Source: Lautropia sp. (GTDB taxonomy: Bacteria > Pseudomonadota > Gammaproteobacteria > Burkholderiales > Burkholderiaceae_E). From it: a DNA stretch of 64,000 nt. Below the pieces are notes generated by a model. It saw only the letters and a list, made by a program, of their open reading frames with translations, had not been told where the DNA came from and did not search any database. The DNA lies in assembly GCA_030532895.1 (NCBI GenBank), contig JAUNKF010000015.1, positions 1 through 64,000 on the forward strand. The letters run 5' to 3'. A program made the translations under genes and the position numbers. This document shows positions 20,069 through 28,958 of the stretch, in pieces (the first letter of the stretch is position 1; every line of letters starts with the position of its first letter).

Positions 20069-21097
20069 ATGCCACATGCTCACGCCCTGACAGAGGATCA
20101 TGCGAACAGCGCCCTTCATGCCATCGAGCGCTTTCTCTGTGCGCCCGAATGCCTGCTGTTCGCATCAGGCGACCTCGACGAAGTCCGCTCGATGGTCGGC
20201 CGCGTGATGAAGCCACACCGTTTGCAGCTGTGCGGCCTCACCCATCGGCTGGCCGCCCGGATGCATCACCGCAGCCTGGGCGACCTCTCGATCAGCCGCC
20301 TTCGCTACGGCGCAGCCGTCCGGATCGACCCCGGCCCGCTGGAGGACTTCTTTCTGATCCAGATGCCACTGTCCGGCCGTGCCGCCATCCGCTGCGGCAG
20401 CTGTCAAATCGAATCCGACAGTCACCTCGCCTCGGTGATCAGCCCTGATGACGACACGCAGATGCAATGGCACGACGGCAACGACCAGCTGCTGCTCCGG
20501 CTCTCCCGCTCACTCGTCGAACGCACCCTGATCGGCTACCTGGGCCATCCACTGGATGCCCCCTTGCGCTTCGAGCTGGGCTTTCGGTGGCGCGACAGCG
20601 CCCCCTGGTGCAGCACGCTGGCCTACCTGCTGGCCTGCGTCGTGCAACATGCTGACCCCCATCTCGACACCCACAAGCTGGTGCGCTCACAGATGGAACA
20701 GCTCTGCGCCTCGATCCTGCTCAGCAGCCACCAGCACAACTACAGCCAGTCTCAGCCCTCACGACGCAGCACCGTGCTGCCTCGCCACGTTCGGCGTGCG
20801 CAGGACTACCTGCAGGCCCACGCCCACGAAGCCATCACCGTCGATCAGCTCGCCGCCATCGCCGGCGTCAGTGCACGCAGCCTGTATGCAGGTTTTCAGA
20901 CGTTTCTGCAAACCAGTCCGATGAGTTATCTGCGCGAACTCCGGATGGAACGGGCACGCACCGAATTGCTGAGTGGCGAGGCCTCCAGCGTGGCCGGCGT
21001 GGCCTTGCGCTGGGGCTTTGCCCACATGGGGCGCTTCGGCCTCGACTACAAGAAGCGCTACGGTGAAAGCCCCAGTCAGACCCTCCGCCGTGTTTAG
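20069..21097 (+). CDS. AraC-family transcriptional regulator
   Basis: The protein has about 342 residues from ATG 20069, with AGGGAG 9 bases upstream; the open frame reaches back to 20018. The N-terminal part (to about residue 210) resembles the AraC_binding_2/AraC-binding-like domain of aromatic-acid regulators. The last 100 residues are a double helix-turn-helix: ITVDQLAAIAGVSARSLYAG and the second unit AGVALRWGFAHMGRFGLDYK. It lies between the two catabolic operons and faces both, divergent from one and convergent with the other. It is probably the pathway activator responding to an indolic or aminobenzoate inducer. Confidence 0.9.
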   Translation: MPHAHALTEDHANSALHAIERFLCAPECLLFASGDLDEVRSMVGRVMKPHRLQLCGLTHRLAARMHHRSLGDLSISRLRYGAAVRIDPGPLEDFFLIQMPLSGRAAIRCGSCQIESDSHLASVISPDDDTQMQWHDGNDQLLLRLSRSLVERTLIGYLGHPLDAPLRFELGFRWRDSAPWCSTLAYLLACVVQHADPHLDTHKLVRSQMEQLCASILLSSHQHNYSQSQPSRRSTVLPRHVRRAQDYLQAHAHEAITVDQLAAIAGVSARSLYAGFQTFLQTSPMSYLRELRMERARTELLSGEASSVAGVALRWGFAHMGRFGLDYKKRYGESPSQTLRRV

Positions 21098-21125
21098 CGC
21101 CTGCCATGAGGCCCAGAAGGACTGT

Positions 21126-21155
21126 CGCGGGGGCGAATCAGTGCATGACACGCCC
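21126..21155 (+). repeat. 30-bp intergenic repeat, copy C
   Basis: It differs from copy A at only a few positions (CGCGGGGGCGAATCAGTGCA, then TGACACGCCC). It lies between the convergent ends of the AraC gene and the phytoene-desaturase-like gene. An inverted partial copy (GCGCCTGCCATG, from 21099) lies on its left. Confidence 0.7.
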
Positions 21156-21166
21156 GACAGCGGCAC

Positions 21167-22774
21167 TCAGCGCTGGCTGAGCCGATTGGCCACCATCGTG
21201 CCCGAGCCGGCGCCCAAGCCCGGCCCCGGATGCGTCGAGGCGCCAATATGAAAAACATTGGCCACCGGCGTCTGATGCGCCCGCGCACCGCCCGTGGCAG
21301 CAAACGGCCTGAACCAGAAGAATTGATCCGGCGAGCAGATGCCCGAATACGGGTCTCCTCCCACCAGATTGACATTCAGGCGCGCCAGATCGGCTGGCGA
21401 ATAAGCCCGCCGCCCGACGATCCGCTCGGCGAGCCCCGGCATCACGCCTTCCAGGCGCTGCTGCACCCGGTCAGCAAAGGCTTCGCGCACGGCCTCGTTC
21501 CACAGCCCATCTGCCGGCACCTCGATTTGCCCGGCGGCATCGCCCAGCAGTCGGGTTGGCAGCTCCTGCATCTGAATCCACAAGATCCAGCCACCTGCCG
21601 GCGCACGCGACGGGTCGACTGCCACCGGCTGACCAATGCCCAGCGTCGGCCGGGCAGGCAACAATCCATTGCGCGCCTCCGTCACCGACAGGCACACCTG
21701 CGCCATGCTCTCGGTGAGATGCACGAGCGGCACCTTCAGCAGCTCGGGCGAGCGCCACTGGGGCGGCGACTTCAGCGCAAAATGCAATTGCATGCAGCCA
21801 CGTCCATAACGGTAGGCCCTGGCCTTCTCGCGCACCGCCGTCGGCACGTCGGGCAACAACTGCTCGTAGAGCTGCTGGGGCGTCACATTGCACACGACAG
21901 CTTCCGAAGCCGGGTGCTCGGTTCCATCGGCCAGACGCACACCCCGAGCCAAGCGCTTTCTGCCCTGCCCGGCCAGCAGGATGGTGCTGACCTCGGTACC
22001 CGTGCGGCATGCCCCGCCTCTCGATTCGATGATCCGTTGCAAGGCGTCCACCAGCTGGCTTCCACCTCCCTTGATCACCGGCATCCCGCCGCTGACCACC
22101 GCCGCAAAGGTGAGCTTGCCGATCAGTGCCGAGCCGGCATCGTCCGGCCCCAGGCCCGTGTGCAGCGTCCACGGTGCCATCAAGGCCCGCGACAGATCCG
22201 ATCGAAAATGCGTCGATGACCAGCGCCTGAAACTCTCCAGTCCTTCGGCAGCAAAAGCCATCAGCCCATCCAGCCCCTTGGCCCGCCAGGCGCGATAGAG
22301 CACGCCCAACGTCTGGCGGCTGTATGGGTTGTTGCCCAACAACCCGAAAAGCAGTGGCGCATCTTCACCCAAGAGCTTGCGGGCCATCTGCCGCAAGGCA
22401 TCCCCGTCTCCGGGCGCCAGCGCATCCAGCTGTCGGGCCGTGCCTTCCAGATCCTGCGGCAGCGCGATGCCCTGACCATCAGGCAGCACCAGCCCGGTGG
22501 TGTGATCACCGCTCAGAATCACCAGCCCGGCCTCATCCAGTGCCGGCTTCAACTCCGCATAGGCCGGGCTGCCCACGAAGAGCGGATGCCACGAGGAGAA
22601 AACCTCGTGCAGGTAGCCCGGAAAAAGCGCCTCCGTCCGGATGCAACCGCCCAGTCGATCGTTACGCTCCAGCACCAGCACACGCTTGCCACGCACCGCC
22701 AGCAGCGCGGCCCCCACCATCGAGTTGATGCCACTGCCCACGAAAATGACCTCGGCCTCAGCCCCCGCCGTCAT
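21167..22774 (-). CDS. Phytoene-desaturase-like FAD-dependent oxidoreductase
   Basis: The protein has 535 residues. The N-terminal dinucleotide-binding motif FVGSGINSMVGAALLAVRGK is followed by LERNDRLGGCIRTE. A C-terminal FAD segment includes GASTHPGPGLGAGSGT. This is the CrtI/amine-oxidase fold, but no carotenoid genes are present. Its ATG overlaps the cyclase stop by 4 bp, so it belongs to the StyA-like operon as the last gene. The context suggests dehydrogenation of an indoline-type intermediate (for example dioxindole to isatin). No specific substrate residue supports this beyond context. Confidence 0.85.
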   Translation of the reverse strand: MTAGAEAEVIFVGSGINSMVGAALLAVRGKRVLVLERNDRLGGCIRTEALFPGYLHEVFSSWHPLFVGSPAYAELKPALDEAGLVILSGDHTTGLVLPDGQGIALPQDLEGTARQLDALAPGDGDALRQMARKLLGEDAPLLFGLLGNNPYSRQTLGVLYRAWRAKGLDGLMAFAAEGLESFRRWSSTHFRSDLSRALMAPWTLHTGLGPDDAGSALIGKLTFAAVVSGGMPVIKGGGSQLVDALQRIIESRGGACRTGTEVSTILLAGQGRKRLARGVRLADGTEHPASEAVVCNVTPQQLYEQLLPDVPTAVREKARAYRYGRGCMQLHFALKSPPQWRSPELLKVPLVHLTESMAQVCLSVTEARNGLLPARPTLGIGQPVAVDPSRAPAGGWILWIQMQELPTRLLGDAAGQIEVPADGLWNEAVREAFADRVQQRLEGVMPGLAERIVGRRAYSPADLARLNVNLVGGDPYSGICSPDQFFWFRPFAATGGARAHQTPVANVFHIGASTHPGPGLGAGSGTMVANRLSQR

Positions 22775-23571
22775 GCCTGCCCCTCCACCAAGGCCAGCAC
22801 CCGCAAGGGACTGCCCGAGCCTTCCTGAATTTTGAGCGGAGCTGACAGGATCACCGCCCCGGTCGGTGGCAACTGATCAAGGTTTGTCAGGCACTGCAGA
22901 CCATAGCGATTGGCCCCATGCATCAGCGTGTGGCAAGGATAGGCAATCGGCCAGGCATAAGACTGTCCCGCATCGGTATTGATGGTTTCCACCCCAAAGC
23001 CGTGCACCCCACGCTGATGAATCATCCACTCGACCGCCGCCTGCGTGGGGCCGGGTGTATGCGCACCATCCTCCCGCATGCCGACGAAAGCCGCCGGATC
23101 GACCAGACGCTTGGACCAGTCGGTGCGGAACAGCACCCAGGCACCGGCCGGAATCCGGCCATGCCTCTTTTCCCACTGTTCGAGGTAATCGACCGTGAGC
23201 AACCAGTCATCATCGTGCGCCAGTTCGGCACTGGCATCCACCACCACGGCCGGCGCCACGAAGTGTGCCGGCTCGATGGTGTCCACCGTGTTGTTGGGCT
23301 GATCACGCCCGCTGATCCAGTGTGCCGGGGCATCGAAATGCGTGCCCGTATGCTCGCCACAGGAAAAATTGTTCCAGTACCACCCTGGCCCCTTGTCGTC
23401 GTACTTGGAAATCCGCTCGATCGTGAAGGGCTTGACCTGCGCAAATTGCGGCGGCAACTGCAACGTGGGAAATTCGGGCGAGAGTGTCTGCGTGAGATCG
23501 ACCACGCGCACGCGGCCGCTGAGCAACCCCTCGGTCAGCGCATTCAGCACAGGAGCAATCGATGTGTTCAT
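22771..23571 (-). CDS. Cyclase-family metal hydrolase, isatin-hydrolase-like
   Basis: The protein has 266 residues, longer than the approximately 210 of kynurenine formamidases and close to isatin hydrolases. The metal-binding motif HTGTHFDAPAH spans residues 74-84 (H74, H78, D80, H84). In this family it binds Mn or Zn and hydrolyses cyclic or acyl amides, for example isatin to isatinate. The neighbouring StyA-like monooxygenase makes isatin the more likely substrate than N-formylkynurenine. No tryptophan dioxygenase or kynureninase is in the window. Confidence 0.85.
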   Translation of the reverse strand: MNTSIAPVLNALTEGLLSGRVRVVDLTQTLSPEFPTLQLPPQFAQVKPFTIERISKYDDKGPGWYWNNFSCGEHTGTHFDAPAHWISGRDQPNNTVDTIEPAHFVAPAVVVDASAELAHDDDWLLTVDYLEQWEKRHGRIPAGAWVLFRTDWSKRLVDPAAFVGMREDGAHTPGPTQAAVEWMIHQRGVHGFGVETINTDAGQSYAWPIAYPCHTLMHGANRYGLQCLTNLDQLPPTGAVILSAPLKIQEGSGSPLRVLALVEGQA

Positions 23572-23604
23572 GAATGGGTCTCCTCGTTTATAGCGTGTGA
23601 TGCA

Positions 23605-24228
23605 CTAGGTCGGCAAATTGGCCGGATGCGGTGCCGTGATCGACACGAAACGCCCGGCATGAAAGACGAGCGGATCCCCAGGCTGCGTGGCGGCACGGAC
23701 GACCCGCCCCACCATCAGCAGGTGATCACCGACCGTGCGGGCATGATCCAGCGCGCAGACCAACGTGGTCAGCGCGCCGTCGAGCGCTGGCACGCCTTCG
23801 GGCGTTTCCTGCACCGGGACCGACTCGAATTTGTCCACCACGCTCGGGTTCGCAAAGCGACGCGCCAACTCTTCATGCCGGCCAGCCAGGATGTTGATGG
23901 CAAAGTGCCGACAATCCCGGAACACGGCCAGGCTGGGTGAATGATTGACCAGGCTCCACAACACGAGCGGGGGGTCGAGCGAGAGCGAGGCAAAGGAATT
24001 GATCGTCAGCCCCACCTTCCGACCTTCGACCGAACGGCTGGTGACGATGGCCACACCCGTTGGGTAGGCGCCGAACAGCTTTCTCAAGGTGGCCGGCGCC
24101 ACATCCTCACTGCCCCAGGCCGCCGGGCACACGGCGGCGGCTGCCTCCGTGGCTGCAACGGCCACGGTGGCCGCGCCGTGACCGGCATGACCTGTGGCTG
24201 ACATCGATGAAACCGCCTGCTCGCCCAT
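23605..24228 (-). CDS. Flavin reductase (StyB/HpaC-like)
   Basis: The protein has about 207 residues from ATG 24228, preceded by AAGGGGGG; the open frame extends to 24327 without supporting features. An unusual Ala-rich N-terminal tail of about 40 residues precedes the flavin-reductase domain (LRKLFGAYPTGVAIVTSR, then GLTINSFASLSLDPPLVLW). It would supply reduced FAD to the StyA-like monooxygenase encoded immediately upstream, as in two-component styrene and indole monooxygenases. Confidence 0.9.
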   Translation of the reverse strand: MGEQAVSSMSATGHAGHGAATVAVAATEAAAAVCPAAWGSEDVAPATLRKLFGAYPTGVAIVTSRSVEGRKVGLTINSFASLSLDPPLVLWSLVNHSPSLAVFRDCRHFAINILAGRHEELARRFANPSVVDKFESVPVQETPEGVPALDGALTTLVCALDHARTVGDHLLMVGRVVRAATQPGDPLVFHAGRFVSITAPHPANLPT

Positions 24229-24239
24229 GTTCCCCCCTT

Positions 24240-24269
24240 GGCGCGTGTCATGCACGCCTTCGTTCCTGC
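24240..24269 (-). repeat. 30-bp intergenic repeat, diverged copy
   Basis: On the minus strand the conserved end TGCATGACACGCGCC is intact and the GC-rich end is degraded (GGAACGAA in place of GGGGACGAA). It occupies the gap between the monooxygenase and flavin reductase genes. Confidence 0.5.
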
Positions 24270-24323
24270 AACGCTTTGGCTGATGAAGGCCGCGCACCTC
24301 AGCGACAGATGCGCCCCTGCTCG

Positions 24324-25565
24324 TCATGCAGCCCGTGCCTGCTGTTCATACTGGCCCAACAAATCGTCAGCAGCCTTTTCATCTTCCCACCAGGGGAAAT
24401 ACACCGAAGGCGTGTTGAAACCATTGGCCATCAGGCTCGCCAGCGCCGGATATCGCTGCGCGGCCGCCAGTACCTTCGGCAGATGCGCCGCCGGTGACAG
24501 CATGCCATTCGTCCAGCGCACGACCTCACCCGCATAAGCCCAGTAACGCGCGAAGGTCTCCTCCATCCAGTCACGCGTGAAAGGCTGATCGGCGCGCGCA
24601 AGAATGGCATCCAGATACACCTTCGCAGCCATCGTGGCGTTGTTCGAGCCTTGGCCCGTGATCGGATCATTCAGCACGACCGCATCGCCCATGCCCAGCA
24701 CCAGCCGGCCCGAAGGCAGCGTCATCACCGGCTTGCGCACCGTGGGCGGGAAAGCCCCCGACAGCACGCCTCCCGCATCCGTCAGCTCGACCTTGGCCGC
24801 CCGCTCGCCTTCCCACGGCAGATAGGTTTCCAGAAAGCGCTTGCTCACCGCCAGATGCGCCTCGGGTGTTTTCACGTCTCGCCAGCAATCCAGCGGCCCA
24901 CCGGGCACGCCCTCAAACACCATGATGTCGCAGGGGCCACTCAAGGTCAGCGCCGGAAAGACGAAATACTCGCCAATGCCCGGCATCAGGTTGAAAGACA
25001 CGCGCGAATACTCGGGCGTGGGCGCCAGCCCATGCACATAGGTGAGCGCCAGTGCCCGTTGAGGTTTATCGAAGGGTGAGCGCGAAGCGTCGCGCTCGAA
25101 GAGGCGGACGACCTCACCCTTGCCTGCCGCCATGATGACCAGATCATGCTGTTGCGTGAGCTGCTCCAACGCCGCCACATCCACATCCTGGATCACGAGC
25201 TTGCCGCCCGCCGCCTCGAAACGTTCCATCCACGCCGGCATTTTCAGGCGCTGATCAACCGATTGCGCCGGCTTGTCGAGACGTGCGTGCCAATCGACCG
25301 CCTTCTGGCCGGGATGGGCCGGGTCAGGTACGGCAAAACCGATGCCTTCCACATTGGGGCAATGATCCTGCCATTCATCGATGCCCAGATCGCGCTCGAC
25401 CTGCAATTTCATGTCGAACATGCACTGACTCGACAGCACCTTGCCGCCCCGAATCTCATCGGGCGTGCGGTTGGTGAAAACACTCACCTCATAGCCCTTT
25501 TGCAACAGGCCGAAAGCCACCGGAAAGCCCGATTGCCCACCGCCCACGATGGCAATTTTTCGCAT
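24324..25565 (-). CDS. StyA-like FAD monooxygenase (styrene/indole epoxidase)
   Basis: The protein has 413 residues from ATG 25565, which has a strong AAGGAGG; this is the StyA length. FAD binding is marked by IVGGGQSG near the N-terminus and GMGDAVVLNDPITGQGSNNA around 290-305. Segments such as FTNRTPDEIRGGKVLSSQCM resemble the styrene-monooxygenase oxygenase component. Proteins of this family oxidise indole to its 2,3-epoxide (IndA of Cupriavidus, IifC of Acinetobacter). It depends on a separate reductase, encoded next in the operon. Styrene itself is less likely because no styrene-oxide isomerase or phenylacetaldehyde dehydrogenase is present. Confidence 0.9.
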   Translation of the reverse strand: MRKIAIVGGGQSGFPVAFGLLQKGYEVSVFTNRTPDEIRGGKVLSSQCMFDMKLQVERDLGIDEWQDHCPNVEGIGFAVPDPAHPGQKAVDWHARLDKPAQSVDQRLKMPAWMERFEAAGGKLVIQDVDVAALEQLTQQHDLVIMAAGKGEVVRLFERDASRSPFDKPQRALALTYVHGLAPTPEYSRVSFNLMPGIGEYFVFPALTLSGPCDIMVFEGVPGGPLDCWRDVKTPEAHLAVSKRFLETYLPWEGERAAKVELTDAGGVLSGAFPPTVRKPVMTLPSGRLVLGMGDAVVLNDPITGQGSNNATMAAKVYLDAILARADQPFTRDWMEETFARYWAYAGEVVRWTNGMLSPAAHLPKVLAAAQRYPALASLMANGFNTPSVYFPWWEDEKAADDLLGQYEQQARAA

Positions 25566-25621
25566 GGTTCTCCTCCTTGGTGCGTGGCCTGCACGTCGTG
25601 CCACGCGCATCCTTCATGCAA

Positions 25622-25649
25622 TGCGTATCCGGCATGGCTTCGTCCCCAC
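25622..25649 (-). repeat. Intergenic repeat, weak copy
   Basis: The minus strand begins GTGGGGACGAAG and keeps an ATGC core and ACGCA end of the dispersed repeat. It lies between the SDR and the StyA-like gene, with a small hairpin CTTCGTCCCCACGAAG at its right end. Confidence 0.4.
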
Positions 25650-25728
25650 GAAGCGACTTGCGACATCTGGCGTGTGTGCCATACGCTCAGCAGCGCGTTG
25701 GCAGGGGAAAACCATGCTTGCGTCTTGG

Positions 25729-26517
25729 TCAATCAGCCAGACGTGGAATGGCCGGCACCGCCTGCTCCGGCCCCATCGCCGAATAGCCGCCATCGACGGC
25801 ATAATCGGCCCCCGTCACGAAACTCGCCTCATCCGAGAGCAGAAAAGCCACCACCGCGCCCACCTCGGCGGGGTTGCCCACCCGACGGATCAGGTGATAA
25901 TCGGCCGCCACCTGATCGGTTTTTTGCCGGTTGCCCCCCGTGATCTCGTCCATCACGCGCGACCATGTCCAGCCAGGCGACACCGAATTGACCCGGATGT
26001 GGTCGGGCGCAAAATCCATCGCCATGTTCCGGGTGAGTTGCATCAGCCCAGCCTTCGAGACCGGATACAACCACCGGGCCGTTTGCGCGACCTTGGCCGA
26101 GATGCTGGTGACATTGACGATGGCGCCACCCCCCTGGCGAACCAGATACGGCCGCACGGCACGGGCCATCATCACGGCACTGACCAGATTGACATCCAGA
26201 GCCGTCAACCAGTCCTGGCGTCCCGAGGCGGCGCCGTCATCCAGATAGGTGGCGGCCAGATTCACCAGACAATCGATGCGTCCAAAGTGAGACGCCACCA
26301 AATCAATTGCCTCGGTAATCGCTTCATCGTTGGTGATGTCCACCGACCAGAAGCGACAGCTGGCCGGATCATCTCCCGCCACGCGCGCGCCCCCCACGTC
26401 ATCCACATCGAAAATCGCGACCCGAACGCCCGCCTCGCGCAGCCGTTCGATGACGCCCGCACCGATCAACGTGGCGCCACCGGTCACGATGGCAACCTTG
26501 CCATTCAGACCCTTCAT
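25729..26517 (-). CDS. SDR-family oxidoreductase of the indole-type operon
   Basis: The protein has about 262 residues from ATG 26517 (GGAG 6 bases upstream). It carries TGGATLIGAG, NLAAT, S in NVTSISAK and the YPVSK catalytic pair. It is the first gene of the minus-strand operon that continues with the StyA-like monooxygenase. In Acinetobacter the comparable SDR (IifB) oxidises the indole dihydrodiol to 3-hydroxyindolin-2-one, and a similar role is plausible here. It is distinct from the acyl-CoA-type SDR at 12.2 kb. Confidence 0.87.
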   Translation of the reverse strand: MKGLNGKVAIVTGGATLIGAGVIERLREAGVRVAIFDVDDVGGARVAGDDPASCRFWSVDITNDEAITEAIDLVASHFGRIDCLVNLAATYLDDGAASGRQDWLTALDVNLVSAVMMARAVRPYLVRQGGGAIVNVTSISAKVAQTARWLYPVSKAGLMQLTRNMAMDFAPDHIRVNSVSPGWTWSRVMDEITGGNRQKTDQVAADYHLIRRVGNPAEVGAVVAFLLSDEASFVTGADYAVDGGYSAMGPEQAVPAIPRLAD

Positions 26518-26786
26518 GCGTGTCTCCGTCCATTCTGCTGATGATCGACGCACGGGCCTCAGGCCCGGCATCCTGTCCGGACGGGTGGATCATCTGAACC
26601 GCTGTCGTCCGGCGTCGTTGCGGACATGGTGAAGCCAGCAGCCCACCGGCCGGTAGCCGGACGCCGCACACATTAGCCACTGGATGCAGGTATTGCACCT
26701 GCCCGCTCACCCTGGCGGCAAAAAAACGCCCCCATCGCAACGCCTGCCATCAGCAGACGGATGCGTCTGCCGGCTTCGAGCACCCA

Positions 26787-27968
26787 TCACTCCGCCACAG
26801 GCGGCTCGGCGAGAAGGGCGTTGGCGTCGCTGCGAAAGACGAGCTGGCCGGCCTGGCGGGCGCCGGGCACGAAATGGATCGGCACCGCCGGCGCGGACGA
26901 AGGTGTGCCGGCACTGGCCACGATCGCCTCAACCTCGGCATGGTGCGGACTGCTCGGACACACGGGGTCGGTGGCGCTGGCATCGCCCGTCATGAGGAAC
27001 GCCTGGCATCGGCAGCCCCCATGATCCTCGTCGCGCTTGTCGCACTGGCGGCAGGTATCGTGCATCCAGGCCGTGCCCCGATAGGCATTGAAGGCAGCGC
27101 TGTGATACCAGATGTCCTGGATCGACTGCGCCCGCACATCGGGAAAGGACAGCCCCGGCAGCATGCGTGCACTGTGACAGGGCAGGGCCACCCCGTCGGG
27201 CGCCACCACCAGAAAGATGCTGCCCCAACCCGCCATGCAGGGTTTGGGTTTGTTCTCGGCGTAATCGGGCACCACCCACAGGATGCGCATGCGCGAGGCA
27301 AGCCGTGCGCGGTGCTCGTTCACGACGGACTCGGCTGCCAGCAACGCTTCACGCGAAGGCATCAACCATTCGCGGTTTCGCCAGGCCCAGCCGTAATACT
27401 GCACATTGGCCAGTTCCAGGAAGTCTGCCGCCATCGCCTCGGCCATCTCGATGATGCGACCCACGTGTGGCAGGTTGTAGCGGTGCATGACACAGTTCAG
27501 CACCATCGGGTAGCCCAGCGACTTGATCGTTTTGGCCACGCGCTGCTTCAGGTCGAAGGTGCGGGTGGAGCTGAGAAAATCGTTCAGCGCCCGGCTGGAA
27601 TCCTGAAAGGACAGCTGCACATGGTCGAGGCCCACCCGTCGCAATGCCTCGGCCCGCTTGGGGGTCAACCCCACCCCCGAGGTGATCAGGTTCGTGTAGA
27701 AGCCCAGCTCATGAGCGGCCCGCACCAGCGTTTCCAGGTCATCGCGCAACAGCGGCTCGCCCCCGGAAAAGCCGAGCTGCACGGCCCCCAGAGCACGGGC
27801 CTCTTCAAAGACCCGAATCCAGTGATCGGTGCCCAGCTCATCGCGATAGCGCGTGTAATCGACCGGGTTGGAACAGAAGGCGCAGTGCAGTGGGCAGCGG
27901 TAGGTCAGCTCGGCCAGCAGCCACAGCGGCGGCGAGATGGCCGGCTTATCGGATCCACTGCCGCTCAT
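26787..27968 (-). CDS. pqqE: PQQ biosynthesis radical SAM protein PqqE
   Basis: The protein has 393 residues. The radical-SAM cysteines are C25, C29 and C32 (CPLHCAFC), and the SAM-binding GGEP follows. The SPASM region at the C-terminus holds further cysteines, including CRQCDKRDEDHGGCRC. PqqE cross-links the glutamate and tyrosine side chains of PqqA. It overlaps pqqD by 23 bp. The last 60 residues are Ala/Pro-rich and longer than in many homologues. Confidence 0.96.
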   Translation of the reverse strand: MSGSGSDKPAISPPLWLLAELTYRCPLHCAFCSNPVDYTRYRDELGTDHWIRVFEEARALGAVQLGFSGGEPLLRDDLETLVRAAHELGFYTNLITSGVGLTPKRAEALRRVGLDHVQLSFQDSSRALNDFLSSTRTFDLKQRVAKTIKSLGYPMVLNCVMHRYNLPHVGRIIEMAEAMAADFLELANVQYYGWAWRNREWLMPSREALLAAESVVNEHRARLASRMRILWVVPDYAENKPKPCMAGWGSIFLVVAPDGVALPCHSARMLPGLSFPDVRAQSIQDIWYHSAAFNAYRGTAWMHDTCRQCDKRDEDHGGCRCQAFLMTGDASATDPVCPSSPHHAEVEAIVASAGTPSSAPAVPIHFVPGARQAGQLVFRSDANALLAEPPVAE

Positions 27969-28215
27969 GCGCCTGATCCAGAAACTCGATCACATCGTCG
28001 CGCAGCCCCTGCTCATCAAAGCTTTGCTCCAGGTCTGCCACCAGTTCGGCCACCGTCATGCGACCATCACAACGCCTGAGGATTTCGGCAGCCGGCTGAT
28101 TGAGTTTGACCATCCCCTCGGGAAAGAGCAGAACATGGCTGTCTTGCACAGGCTCCCACTGAAGCCGGTACATCGGTGACAGCACGGGGCGGGCATCATT
28201 CGTCCAGTGACTCAT
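27946..28215 (-). CDS. pqqD: PQQ biosynthesis peptide chaperone PqqD
   Basis: The protein has 89 residues, the normal PqqD size. Typical segments are [35 protein letters not shown], and the C-terminal [10 protein letters not shown]. PqqD binds the PqqA peptide and presents it to PqqE. It overlaps pqqC by 4 bp and pqqE by 23 bp, which implies coupled translation. Confidence 0.95.
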   Translation of the reverse strand: MSHWTNDARPVLSPMYRLQWEPVQDSHVLLFPEGMVKLNQPAAEILRRCDGRMTVAELVADLEQSFDEQGLRDDVIEFLDQAHERQWIR

Positions 28216-28958
28216 GGTCGTTGCTCCGGTGGCAAATCATCGGGGTAGGCGCGCTCGATGGCGTCGAGCATCGACCACAGGATGTCGAGTTTGAATTTGA
28301 GGATCGCCAACGCACGCATCTGGCGCTCGGCCGTGGTGCACCAGGCTTTGGCCACTTCCAGCCCGTGTGCCACATCACGCTCGGCCAACGGAATGCGCTG
28401 ACGGAAATAGGCCAGACCGGCCGGATCGATCCACGGGTAATGCGAGGGCCAGCCGGCCAGCCGATCCTGGTGGATCCTGGGGGCGAACAGCTCGGTCAGT
28501 GACGAGATCACCGCCTCCTGCCACGGCGCCTGACGGGCAAAATTCACATAGGCATCCACCGCAAAACGCACACCGGGCAAGACGAGTGCATGCGAATCGA
28601 GCAGCGCCCGATCCAGCCCCACCGCCTCACCCAGCCGTGCCCAGATCTCGATGCCGCCAGCATTGGCCCCCTGATAATCGCCCTGCCCATCATGATCGAG
28701 CAGACGCACGAGCCAGCGGCGACGCGTGTCTCGATCATCACAATTGGAGAGGATGGCCGCATCCTTGACCGGAATGCGGCACTGATAATAGTAGCGATTG
28801 GCCACCCAGCCCCTTACCTGGAAGGGCTGCAGCTGCCCGGCGTTCAGGCGACGGTTGAAAGGATGGTGGCTGTGGTAATGCGCCTCCATCGCGCGCAGCC
28901 GTGCTTCAAAGACATCCGCAGGCCAGGCGTCGGACGCGATCCGGGTGGTATCGTTCAA
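28212..28958 (-). CDS. pqqC: Pyrroloquinoline-quinone synthase PqqC
   Basis: The 248-residue length is typical. Heme-oxygenase-like fold residues such as [15 protein letters not shown] and [20 protein letters not shown] are present. It catalyses the final oxygen-dependent ring closure and oxidation to PQQ. Translation seems to begin at a TTG that overlaps the pqqB stop (TTGA), so pqqC is coupled to pqqB. Confidence 0.96.
   Translation of the reverse strand: MNDTTRIASDAWPADVFEARLRAMEAHYHSHHPFNRRLNAGQLQPFQVRGWVANRYYYQCRIPVKDAAILSNCDDRDTRRRWLVRLLDHDGQGDYQGANAGGIEIWARLGEAVGLDRALLDSHALVLPGVRFAVDAYVNFARQAPWQEAVISSLTELFAPRIHQDRLAGWPSHYPWIDPAGLAYFRQRIPLAERDVAHGLEVAKAWCTTAERQMRALAILKFKLDILWSMLDAIERAYPDDLPPEQRP

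Noticed and set aside
22771-23571. Kynurenine formamidase as the identity of the cyclase
   Set aside because: The protein is longer than KynB, and no tryptophan dioxygenase or kynureninase is present. The StyA-like neighbour favours isatin, so formamidase is kept only as an alternative.
26690-26750. Terminator after pqqE from the run of seven A/T near 26719-26725
   Set aside because: The flanking bases do not form a convincing stem ahead of the T-run on the minus strand. Only a weak GCAGGT/ACCTGC pair lies further on.
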